Source: an uncultured Micrococcaceae bacterium
GTDB taxonomy: Bacteria; Actinomycetota; Actinomycetes; Actinomycetales; Micrococcaceae
Assembly: GCA_937896705.1 (NCBI GenBank)
Contig: CALBOC010000005.1
Location: forward strand, 1-9,327
Direction: 5' to 3'
DNA: 9,327 nt
A model generated the notes under the pieces. It ran no database searches and was not told the DNA's origin. It saw nothing but the letters and a program-made list of their open reading frames with translations. Position numbers and translations under genes: made by a program. Below, one piece after another: positions 1-6,925 of the stretch (the first letter of the stretch is position 1; every line of letters begins with the position of its first letter).

Positions 1-29
1 TTGTGATGCCCAACTCTCAGGAGGCTCGC

Positions 30-1265
30 GTGACCGAATGGTCCAAACCTCAACCCTCACCCCGCGTCGTCGTGCAGGCTGGTGCTCGTGTCCCAGCTGC
101 GACACCGGAGGCACAGTCCGGTGATAAATGGGTTGAAGTTCCCACCGAATTCGATGCCATCATGCTGTCGTCATATGGTGGCCCCAATGGTCAAGACGAC
201 GTCATCCCGTTCTTGCGCAACGTCACCATGGGCCGGAACATCCCCGATGAACGCTTAGAAGAAGTCGCCGTCCACTACCGGGAAGCCGGCGGGGTCAGCC
301 CGATCAACGAACAGAACCTTGCGCTGAAAGCCGCGATCGAGGAAGAGCTCAAGCGTCGCGAGATCGACCTGCCGGTCTATTTTGGCAACCGCAACTGGGA
401 CCCCTACTTCACCGAAGCTATATCCAAGGCCCACGAAGATAATAAGGTCGAGGGGCGGCCAACCAAAATCTTCGCCCTGGTGACCTCCGCCTACTCGGCA
501 TATTCCTCGTGCCGGCAGTACCGCGAAGACTTCGCCGACGCTCTCGAAGCGCTGGAGCTCTGGGATGACGTCCAGATTGACTCCTCTCGAACCTTCTTTG
601 ATCACCCAGGTTTTGTGAACCCATTTATCGAAGGCACGCTCCAGGCCGTCGCTGAACTGGTCGAAGAACATCAGGATCTGGATCTGAGCAAGGACGTGGA
701 AGTCCTATTCACAGCCCACTCGATCCCGATCACAGACAACGCCAAATCAGGCGAACCCGATGAGCATGACTACGCGGAACTCGGTGCCTATAAGGCCCAG
801 CACCTTGCGCTGGGTGGCTTGGTCATGGAGGCTGTCAAAGAACAGTACGGCATCGATGTGCCATGGGAACTGGTGTATCAGTCCGAATCCGGTCCGGCCC
901 ATATTCCGTGGTTGGAACCAGACATTAACGACTACCTCGAAGAGCTACCCGGCAAGCGCAAGGCCGTCGTCGTGGTTCCGGCGACCTTCCTGTCCGATCA
1001 CATGGAAGTCTGGTGGGACCTGGATATTGAAGCCAAGGAGACCGCCGACGAACAAGGCCTGGCCTATAAGCGGGTCGCTACCCCAGGGGTGCATCCGCAG
1101 TTTGTTGCCGCCATGGTTGATCTGGTCGAAGAGCGGCTCAACGGTACCCCGGCCTCTGAACGCAAAGCGCTCACCAAATACGGGCCGGGCTATGACGTCT
1201 GTCGAGCCGGCTGCTGTGAAGGTTCCGGCCCACTGCGTGCCGCAACCGGTGGTTTGCTGCCGTAA
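30..1265 (+). CDS. hemH: Ferrochelatase (coproporphyrin ferrochelatase type)
   Basis: The product is a cytosolic 411-residue ferrochelatase that inserts Fe2+ into a porphyrin. In Actinobacteria the substrate is normally coproporphyrin III (HemH/CpfC of the coproporphyrin-dependent haem pathway). Seen in the sequence: the N-terminal LSSYGGP and EAGGVSPIN segments, His230 in TAHSIP, Glu286 in QSESGP, and Glu326 in SDHMEVWWD. His230 and Glu326 match the family's metal-handling His and Glu. The protein has exactly four cysteines, Cys161, Cys391, Cys395 and Cys396, fitting the internal-plus-C-terminal ligand set of actinobacterial [2Fe-2S] ferrochelatases; ligand assignment is inferred. The GTG at 30 is chosen because AGGAGG (19-24) lies five bases before it. 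An in-frame ATG at 6 overlapping a TGA (4-6) is the alternative. That TGA could be the stop of an upstream gene, perhaps hemQ, but only one codon is visible. About 40 residues precede the catalytic domain and look disordered. Confidence 0.95.
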   Translation: MTEWSKPQPSPRVVVQAGARVPAATPEAQSGDKWVEVPTEFDAIMLSSYGGPNGQDDVIPFLRNVTMGRNIPDERLEEVAVHYREAGGVSPINEQNLALKAAIEEELKRREIDLPVYFGNRNWDPYFTEAISKAHEDNKVEGRPTKIFALVTSAYSAYSSCRQYREDFADALEALELWDDVQIDSSRTFFDHPGFVNPFIEGTLQAVAELVEEHQDLDLSKDVEVLFTAHSIPITDNAKSGEPDEHDYAELGAYKAQHLALGGLVMEAVKEQYGIDVPWELVYQSESGPAHIPWLEPDINDYLEELPGKRKAVVVVPATFLSDHMEVWWDLDIEAKETADEQGLAYKRVATPGVHPQFVAAMVDLVEERLNGTPASERKALTKYGPGYDVCRAGCCEGSGPLRAATGGLLP

Positions 1266-1281
1266 CGCGCACGTTCCGCGA

Positions 1282-1341
1282 CACCGGTGGGTCCTTGCTT
1301 ATGCGAGGATGCCACCGGTGCGGTGGTTTATTGGGTATTTT
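1282..1341. terminator. Hairpin between convergent hemH and rsmI
   Basis: A long stem lies in the 74-base gap between the two gene ends. CACCGGTGG (1282-1290) pairs perfectly with CCACCGGTG (1312-1320). Above a small G/TG internal loop, TCCTTGC (1292-1298) pairs with GCGAGGA (1303-1309), with one T-G wobble, around a TTAT loop. On the + strand it is followed by a broken T-rich stretch ending in TTTT (1338-1341), so it fits best as the hemH terminator. On the - strand there is no T-run beyond it, so its role in ending rsmI transcription is inferred. Confidence 0.7.
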
Positions 1342-2206
1342 AACGGTCCGACAGGGCTGCGTTATATAGCTCGCGTGCCGAATGACCCGTTTGCTCGGCA
1401 ACCTGCCGGGTCGCGGCCTTCAATCGTTCTCCTTCGGCAACCAGCGTCTGGACCTGGGCTAATGCTTGGTCAAAGGTCGCCGGTGCGGCCCCGGGTGCCG
1501 GACCCACTACGATCACAATCTCACCCTTGAGCGTTTTCGAGTTAGCCCAGTCGATCAGCTCGGCCAGTGTCCCGCGGGCGACTTCTTCGTGATATTTGGT
1601 CAGCTCGCGTGCCACCGCTGCGGCACGATCAGCACCAAAGGCCTGCGCCATCGCCGCTAACGTATCGGCCGTGCGGTGCGGGGATTCATAGAAAATCAGG
1701 GTCCGCGTTTCAGCCGCCAGACCGGCCAGCATCGTGACTTTTTCGCCGGTCTTGCGTGGCAGAAACCCCTCAAAGGCGAAACGCGCCGTCGGCAACCCCG
1801 ACAGCACCAGCCCCGTGATGGCCGCCGAGGCACCGGGCGCAACCGTGACCGGGATATCCGCGGCAATGGCCTGCTGGATGAGCCGGTAGCCGGGATCCGA
1901 AATGGCCGGCATGCCGGCCTCGGGAACAAACACCACGGATTGGCCCGCGCCGACCGCTTCGATCAGCCCTTTAGCCGATTCCGTCTCATTATGTTCGTGA
2001 TGCGACACCACGGTGCCGCGAAATTGCACCCCGGCGGCATGTAATAACTTATGCAAGGACCGGGTATCTTCGGCGGCAATAATATCGGCGTGGCCCAACA
2101 CGTCTTTGACCCGGTCGGTCATATCGCCCAGGTTCCCGATCGGCGTTGCGGCTAAGGTCAGGCCCGCGAGCGCGGTCGGTTCGGAGGGGGTTGCAGGTGT
2201 GTCCAT
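1340..2206 (-). CDS. rsmI: 16S rRNA (cytidine-1402 2'-O)-methyltransferase RsmI
   Basis: The product is a 288-residue SAM-dependent tetrapyrrole-methylase-fold enzyme that 2'-O-methylates C1402 in the decoding centre of 16S rRNA. Family motifs are clear: TPIGNLGD (21-28), AEDTR (45-49), the SHHEHNE stretch (68-74), EAGMPAISDPG (96-106), SGLPTxRFAFEGFLPRK, FYESPHR, and the ELTKxHEE...RGTL and LKGEIVIVVG segments. The length is usual for the family. The common SDAG sequence reads PEAG here (Pro95-Glu96). The ATG at 2206 is chosen because the canonical N-terminus follows it and a GATAAT box ends six bases before it, suggesting a leaderless mRNA; an in-frame start at 2269 would overlap pmt. The gene diverges from pmt and converges on hemH. 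The rsmI/pmt divergent pair is also found in Mycobacterium tuberculosis (Rv1003/Rv1002c). Confidence 0.95.
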   Translation of the reverse strand: MDTPATPSEPTALAGLTLAATPIGNLGDMTDRVKDVLGHADIIAAEDTRSLHKLLHAAGVQFRGTVVSHHEHNETESAKGLIEAVGAGQSVVFVPEAGMPAISDPGYRLIQQAIAADIPVTVAPGASAAITGLVLSGLPTARFAFEGFLPRKTGEKVTMLAGLAAETRTLIFYESPHRTADTLAAMAQAFGADRAAAVARELTKYHEEVARGTLAELIDWANSKTLKGEIVIVVGPAPGAAPATFDQALAQVQTLVAEGERLKAATRQVAEQTGHSARELYNAALSDR

Positions 2207-2212
2207 CTTCCC

Positions 2213-2218
2213 ATTATC
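2213..2218 (-). promoter_or_regulatory. -10 box placing the rsmI transcription start on its ATG
   Basis: On the - strand GATAAT (five of six matches to TATAAT) occupies 2218-2213, followed by GGGAAG and then the rsmI ATG at 2206. With usual spacing the transcript would start at the A of the ATG, giving a leaderless mRNA. No convincing -35 is seen, which is common in GC-rich actinobacteria. The element lies in the 31-base gap to the divergent pmt start, so the two promoter regions must overlap. Confidence 0.45.
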
Positions 2219-2237
2219 CGCCGACGGGACCGGTAGC

Positions 2238-3881
2238 ATGGCCTGTGTGTCCACTCCCCACCTGAGCAAGCCCCGGAATTGGCTGCAATCTCAAGCTGCC
2301 GCCTTTTCGCTGGAGGGACTCCAGGCTCGGTTGCTGTACCCGATGTTTCGGCTCGGGACCGCCGGATGGATCATTGCCGCCGTGCTGACCGTGGCGGCCG
2401 GGCTGTTGAGATTTTGGGAGCTGGCACACCCCCAAGAACTGATTTTCGATGAAACCTACTACGTCAAAGATGCCTACTCGTTGTGGCACTTCGGTTATGA
2501 GCGCACCTGGGGCGACGAGGTCGATGACGCCTTTGCGGCAGGCCAGGCCGAACCCGATCCAGATGCCGCCTATGTGGTTCATCCGCCGGCTGGCAAGTGG
2601 CTCATCGGATTGGGCATGGCCCTATTCGGGTATGACAGTGCGTTCGGGTGGCGCTTTAGCGCAGCCGTAGCCGGTACCCTAGCGGTGCTGCTGACCTTCA
2701 TCTTGGCTGCAAAACTATTCCGTTCGCTGTTTCTGGCCTCGGTCGCCGGGGTGCTGCTGGCCATTGAGGGCCACCACATTGTCCTGTCGCGCACCGCACT
2801 GTTGGATATTTTTCTGATGCTGTTTGTGCTCGGGGCGTTTTGCGCGCTGATCGCCGACCGAACGTGGGGCCGCCGTCGTCTGGTCGGGGAGCTCGCGTCC
2901 CGCTACCGACGCGTCGCTGGTTCCGGTGCCACCAGTGCTGACCGCATCGGATGGGATAAGACCATCAGGTATGGCCCGTGGTTGGGGCTGCGCCCCTGGC
3001 GCATTCTGGCCGGAGTCCTGCTGGGGGTCGCGGTATCCGTCAAACTGTCGGGTCTGGCTTTTGTCGCAGCCTTTGGGCTATTGACCGTGTGGTGGGACGC
3101 CAATGCCCGCAAAACCGCCGGTATTCGACGCTGGCTTCCCGGGGCCGGGGTGCTGGATGGACTGTGGGCATTTGCCTCGATTGTGATCGTCGGCGCGCTT
3201 ACCTATATCGGCACCTGGGGCGGCTGGTTGGCCTCGAGCGACGGCTATTATCGCACCTGGGGCGCCCAACACCCGACCTGGTTGCCCGACTGGTTGGCAT
3301 CACTGATTCACTATCACGCCCAGGCCACCACCTTTCACACGGGCCTGGACAGCGACCACAACTATGCCTCAGCCGCATGGATCTGGCCCTTTGCCGGGCG
3401 CCCCGTCTCGTTCTACTACCGGACCGACGACGACGGGCTGACCTGCGCGGCGGAACGCTGTGCGGCCGCCATCCTAGATCTACCGAATCCGCTGATCTGG
3501 TGGACGGGGCTGATCGCGGTCGTTCTACTGTTTTTGCGCTGGTTGGTGATCCGTGACTGGCGGGCCGGGGCCATCCTGGCTGTGTATGCGGCCGGCCAAC
3601 TCATCTGGGTCATCTGGCCCGAGCGCACGATGTTCTTTTTCTACACGGTGGCCTATGTGCCGTTTCTGATCCTGGCGATCGTCTATGTGGCCGGGCTCTG
3701 GCTCAACCGCACCGCACCGGGCGCGACCGGGTGGCGCTCGCGAACCAACGCGGTGGTCGGGATCGGTCTGTTTGTGCTGGCAGCCCTGGCGGTCACCGCA
3801 TATTTTCTACCCATCTGGACGGGTGTGCCTATCGATTGGGAGCAATGGCACCACCGCATGTGGTTCCAGTCCTGGATATAG
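2238..3881 (+). CDS. pmt: Protein O-mannosyltransferase (GT39/PMT family)
   Basis: The product is a 547-residue polytopic membrane glycosyltransferase. By family knowledge it moves mannose from polyprenyl-phosphate-mannose to Ser/Thr of proteins during Sec export. About ten hydrophobic helices are visible, the first beginning near residue 42 (WIIAAVLTVAAGLLRF). The first outer loop carries the catalytic Asp71-Glu72 pair in FDETYYVKDAYS. Further family markers are HPPAGK (115-120), the EGHHIVLSRTALLDIF segment with Asp190, and a C-terminal membrane block beginning WPERTMFFFYTVAYVPF. The length is close to the 522-residue M. tuberculosis protein. The ATG at 2238 has only a poor ribosome site (GGGAC, 2225-2229), so the exact start is less sure than the gene. 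The same frame is open back to 2013, but that part lies antisense inside rsmI and does not resemble the family. It is followed after 79 bases by the acyl-CoA ligase gene, with no strong terminator between. Confidence 0.94.
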   Translation: MACVSTPHLSKPRNWLQSQAAAFSLEGLQARLLYPMFRLGTAGWIIAAVLTVAAGLLRFWELAHPQELIFDETYYVKDAYSLWHFGYERTWGDEVDDAFAAGQAEPDPDAAYVVHPPAGKWLIGLGMALFGYDSAFGWRFSAAVAGTLAVLLTFILAAKLFRSLFLASVAGVLLAIEGHHIVLSRTALLDIFLMLFVLGAFCALIADRTWGRRRLVGELASRYRRVAGSGATSADRIGWDKTIRYGPWLGLRPWRILAGVLLGVAVSVKLSGLAFVAAFGLLTVWWDANARKTAGIRRWLPGAGVLDGLWAFASIVIVGALTYIGTWGGWLASSDGYYRTWGAQHPTWLPDWLASLIHYHAQATTFHTGLDSDHNYASAAWIWPFAGRPVSFYYRTDDDGLTCAAERCAAAILDLPNPLIWWTGLIAVVLLFLRWLVIRDWRAGAILAVYAAGQLIWVIWPERTMFFFYTVAYVPFLILAIVYVAGLWLNRTAPGATGWRSRTNAVVGIGLFVLAALAVTAYFLPIWTGVPIDWEQWHHRMWFQSWI

Positions 3882-3892
3882 TGACACACGCC

Positions 3893-3922
3893 ATGACGGT
3901 GTGATCCTGATGACGCTAGACT
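3893..3922 (+). promoter_or_regulatory. Candidate promoter of the acyl-CoA ligase gene
   Basis: ATGACG (3893-3898, four of six to TTGACA) and TAGACT (3917-3922, four of six to TATAAT) are separated by 18 bases, in the 79-base gap after pmt. A start near 3929 would give a leader of about 30 bases carrying the AGCAGG ribosome site (3951-3956). The match is moderate and the genes could also be co-transcribed with pmt. Confidence 0.4.
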
Positions 3923-3960
3923 AGGGCTCGGCAAGTCTGAACCCTTCGAAAGCAGGCCTC

Positions 3961-5772
3961 GTGCACGTCGCTACACCTGAAATTCAACGCCTCGACCCCG
4001 ACTCGAACCTCACCGATCTGGTGGTCGAACGCCTCGGTGCCAACCCTGCACACGTCGTCTACGCGGTTCAAGACACCAACGACCCCGACAATCTGAGCTG
4101 GTCGGAGGTTACGGCTTTTGAGTTTTTGGCCCAGGTGCGCAAGGTCGCCGCCGGGCTGATCGCCTCGGGCGTCAAACCCGGGGATCTGATTGCGGTCATG
4201 TCGAAGACCAGTTATCAATGGGCGCTGGTGGATCAGGCCATTTGGTTTGCCGGCGGCGTTTCAGTGCCCGTCTATGAAACCTCCTCGCCCGCACAGGTCG
4301 CCCACATTCTGGCCGACTCGGGCGCGAAGAAAATCTTCGTCGCGGGGGACACGCCATCGCGGGCAGTGACCCGTGCCATCGACGAGCACCACCTCCACGG
4401 CATCGAACAATTCCAATTGACCGACGACGGGCTCGCCGCCCTCGCGGAGCTGGGCGTGGACGTTACCGACGACCAGATCGAAGCCGCCCGCAGCGTCGCC
4501 ACGATGGACACCACGGCCACGATTGTCTACACCTCGGGCACGACCGGCGCGCCCAAAGGGGCCCGCATCTCGCACAGTAACCTGGCCGACGGGGCGGTCA
4601 ATATTGTGCCCTGGGCCCGCGAGATTGTGCTGGATCGGCCCAATCCGCGGCTGTTAATGTTCCTGCCGTTGGCCCACATTTTGGCCCGCGCGGTCCAGTA
4701 CTTCGCGCTGGTGGCGGGCATTCAGGTCGCTCATACTTCAGATACCAGTAATGTCACGAAACTCATGGGCGCGTATCAGCCCACCTGGTTGCTGGTCGTG
4801 CCGCGAGTGTTGGAAAAAGCCTTTAACGCAATTCTGGCCCAGATCGAAGACGCCACCGGGCTGCGAAAAAACCTGCTGACCGATGCGATCGAGGTGGCGG
4901 AACAGTGGTCGCGAGCCCGCCAGACCGGCCAAATGCCCGTCGGGTTGCGCATCAAACATGCCCTCTACGACCGGATCGTGTACGCGAAAATCCGTGATGT
5001 CTTTGGTGGTCAGGCGCGCGCTGCGGTCTCTGGTGCCGGGCCGCTCAATGAGAAACTCGCCCACCTGTTCACCGGGATGGGTCTGGCGATTTATGAGGGC
5101 TACGGGCTGACCGAGTCCACCGCCCCGGCCACCGTCAATGTGCCCCGTAATGTCCGCCTCGGTTCGGTGGGCAAGCTCGTGCCCGGCATGGAAGCCAAAG
5201 TCTCGGAGTCGGGCGAACTGCTGCTCCGCGGTGTGGTGGTCTCCCCCGGCTACCTTTCCGCCGAAGAAAACGCCAAATCCTACGACGACGAGGGCTGGTT
5301 CGCCACCGGTGACCTAGCAAAAATCGACGACGAGGGTTTCGTCTACATCACCGGGCGGACCAAAGACCTGCTGGTCACCGCCGGCGGCAAAAACGTCTCT
5401 CCCGGCCCACTGGAAGAAACCATCTCGACGTGTCCGATCGTGGGGCACGCCGTCGTTGTCGGCGATAATAAACCGTTTGTCGCGGTGTTGATTTCGCTGG
5501 ATACCGAGCAGCTTGAACAGTGGGCCGCCCGGCGCGGCAAGGCCGGACTCACGGTTGAACAAGCCCGGACCGATCCAGACGTCCACGCCGAAATTCAGCA
5601 CTACATCGACCTGGCCAACCAAAGCGTCTCGCAGGCCGAGTCGGTGCGCAAGATGGTGATCTTACCGACCGAGCTGTCCCAGGAGACCGGGCACGTCACC
5701 CCGTCTGAGAAACTGCGCCGCGAGGCGGTCATCAACGACTTCGACGAGGCAATGGCCGAGCTTTACGGCTGA
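3961..5772 (+). CDS. fadD: Long-chain fatty acid-CoA ligase (FadD15-like, ACSL type)
   Basis: The product is a 603-residue adenylate-forming enzyme that activates a fatty acid with ATP to an acyl-adenylate and transfers it to CoA, feeding lipid synthesis or beta-oxidation. Motifs in order: the P-loop-like YTSGTTGAPKG (190-200), FLPLAHILARA, VVPRVLEKAF, EGYGLTEST with Tyr381 and Glu385, TGDLA with Asp451, ITGRTKDL with Arg466, the hinge region around Lys477 (GGKNVSP), and the C-terminal catalytic Lys584 in TPSEKLRR. All key residues are present. Length and the AVPVYETSS-like segment (here VSVPVYETSSPAQV) match the M. tuberculosis FadD15 group (about 600 residues). Chain-length preference cannot be read from sequence. 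The GTG at 3961 is preceded by AGCAGG with a four-base gap. No signal peptide is visible, so it is cytosolic or membrane-peripheral. Its last 10 bases overlap the end of the convergent downstream gene. Confidence 0.94.
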   Translation: MHVATPEIQRLDPDSNLTDLVVERLGANPAHVVYAVQDTNDPDNLSWSEVTAFEFLAQVRKVAAGLIASGVKPGDLIAVMSKTSYQWALVDQAIWFAGGVSVPVYETSSPAQVAHILADSGAKKIFVAGDTPSRAVTRAIDEHHLHGIEQFQLTDDGLAALAELGVDVTDDQIEAARSVATMDTTATIVYTSGTTGAPKGARISHSNLADGAVNIVPWAREIVLDRPNPRLLMFLPLAHILARAVQYFALVAGIQVAHTSDTSNVTKLMGAYQPTWLLVVPRVLEKAFNAILAQIEDATGLRKNLLTDAIEVAEQWSRARQTGQMPVGLRIKHALYDRIVYAKIRDVFGGQARAAVSGAGPLNEKLAHLFTGMGLAIYEGYGLTESTAPATVNVPRNVRLGSVGKLVPGMEAKVSESGELLLRGVVVSPGYLSAEENAKSYDDEGWFATGDLAKIDDEGFVYITGRTKDLLVTAGGKNVSPGPLEETISTCPIVGHAVVVGDNKPFVAVLISLDTEQLEQWAARRGKAGLTVEQARTDPDVHAEIQHYIDLANQSVSQAESVRKMVILPTELSQETGHVTPSEKLRREAVINDFDEAMAELYG

Positions 5773-6839
5773 GTGCGCCCGGTCGCACCGTCGCCCATGA
5801 CCTGAGATTCCATGAACCGCTGGGCCTGTTCATTGCGGTAACGGCGCCGGCCGGTGGGAGCCGTCAAGAACATGATGACGATCATCGTGACCAGGGTGAT
5901 GCCGGCGATCCAGGCCGCCGCATCGATCCAGAACTGGCCCGGGTAGAGCCGGATCAGCGAATCGGATTGATTAAACGTCCAGGTCCCGTCGGCGAAGAAC
6001 ACTTGGTGGAAGCCCGCAAAAAACGCTTCCCAGCCGAAGACCGCGACGATGGCCAGCAGTGTCAGGGCAATGGTGAACCACAGCGCCCCGGCAAACAGTG
6101 AGCGAGCAATGGCCCCTTTGAGCATCCGATACAACAAGACGATGAGCACCAGACAGATGACCGCCGCGATCAGCCCGCCGATCATGGTGCCCCACATGAC
6201 TTGTTTGACGTCCACCATGTGGGAGACTTCCGCGCTGTTAAAGACCGGGTTGCCGTTGGCAAAGCGCAGATCTGCCAGGTATGCCGGGGGCGCCAGATTG
6301 AATAAATAGTCCAGCCCGTAGGACCCCAGGGTCAATCGTTGTTCGGAGTCCATGCCGTAGAGGTCGGGTGGGAAGCCGGGCCGGTGGTATTCGAACCATA
6401 AAAACACCGGGGAGGCGACCAACCGGATGATCCCGATGAGAATCACCAGTGGTGCCAAGATGGCCAAGAGCACTTGCATGACCCTCGCGGCTACGGGTGA
6501 ACCGACCATGGCGCGTTCGCGTGCCCGGGCTCGGGCGGCAGCGGCATCTTCGAAGGAGTCTTCCAACTGTTCGGTGGGTAACGCGCTGGGCGGTGTCGAG
6601 CCTGCCGCGGTGGAGCCGGCAGCAACCGGGGGTGAATTCAGGATGTCGTCGATGTTCGGCATGGATTTAGCTGTGGACCCGGTGTGCAGCGCCTCACCTT
6701 CGGGGTCGATGCGCCGTCGCGGACGGTGCGGTGCAGCCGGTTCAGTAGTTCGGATCGGCACGGTCGGGTCCGGATCCTGGTGTGCGGTCGGTTGCTCGGA
6801 CTCTGCTGGCTCGTCGGGCTGCCAAGACTGCTTCGACAT
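5763..6839 (-). CDS. TIGR01906/DUF1461-type integral membrane protein with long cytosolic N-terminus
   Basis: The product has 358 residues and no known biochemical function. The first 115 or so residues are Pro/Ala/Glu/Asp-rich and look disordered, with a basic patch (HRPRRR), a compact SMPNIDDILNS motif and an Arg/Ala/Glu stretch just before the membrane. Four membrane helices follow: one starting around VMQVLLAILAPLVILIGI, one after HMVDVKQVM (His207, VDVK 209-212), one with LWFTIALTLLAIVAVFGW, and a last one near FWIDAAAWIAGITLV. The HxxDVK block, the FHQVFFADGTWTF segment and DSLIRLYPGQFW are hallmarks I associate with TIGR01906 membrane proteins. The ATG at 6839 is preferred because AGGTGG sits five bases upstream; an in-frame GTG three codons earlier lies on that site. 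It follows the SpoIIM-like gene on the same strand after 86 bases and ends inside the acyl-CoA ligase stop region. Confidence 0.85.
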   Translation of the reverse strand: MSKQSWQPDEPAESEQPTAHQDPDPTVPIRTTEPAAPHRPRRRIDPEGEALHTGSTAKSMPNIDDILNSPPVAAGSTAAGSTPPSALPTEQLEDSFEDAAAARARARERAMVGSPVAARVMQVLLAILAPLVILIGIIRLVASPVFLWFEYHRPGFPPDLYGMDSEQRLTLGSYGLDYLFNLAPPAYLADLRFANGNPVFNSAEVSHMVDVKQVMWGTMIGGLIAAVICLVLIVLLYRMLKGAIARSLFAGALWFTIALTLLAIVAVFGWEAFFAGFHQVFFADGTWTFNQSDSLIRLYPGQFWIDAAAWIAGITLVTMIVIMFLTAPTGRRRYRNEQAQRFMESQVMGDGATGRTQP

Positions 6840-6879
6840 TATGCCCACCTTTCACTCACGGTTACTGGTTAGCTTACGA

Positions 6880-6904
6880 CGCACTCCGATCATCGCGGAG
6901 TGTG
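6880..6904. other. Intergenic hairpin between the SpoIIM-like and TIGR01906 genes
   Basis: CACTCCG (6882-6888) and CGGAGTG (6896-6902) form a perfect 7-bp stem around a 7-base loop, extended by a G-T wobble and a C-G pair (6880-6881 with 6903-6904). No T-run follows on the - strand, so it is not a canonical terminator. It could be an attenuator, an RNA-processing or stability element, or an operator. Confidence 0.4.
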
Positions 6905-6925
6905 GCACACCGAAGACCCGCGGAT

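Noticed and set aside
760..1530. A 256-codon open frame on the + strand spanning the end of hemH and antisense rsmI
   Set aside because: It is out of frame with the clearly real hemH, rich in Pro/Arg/Trp without domain features, and has no ribosome site; it is a shadow of the GC-rich third-position pattern.
2013..2237. In-frame upstream extension of pmt giving a 622-residue protein
   Set aside because: The extension lies antisense over the 5' end of rsmI and does not resemble PMT N-termini, so the start at 2238 is preferred.
2978..3556. A 192-codon open frame inside pmt on the same strand
   Set aside because: It overlaps the catalytic membrane protein in another frame, is Arg/Gly-rich and matches no family; a frame shadow.
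3885..3903. CACAC/GTGTG inverted repeat after pmt as a terminator
   Set aside because: The stem is only five base pairs with a nine-base loop and no T-run; too weak to call.
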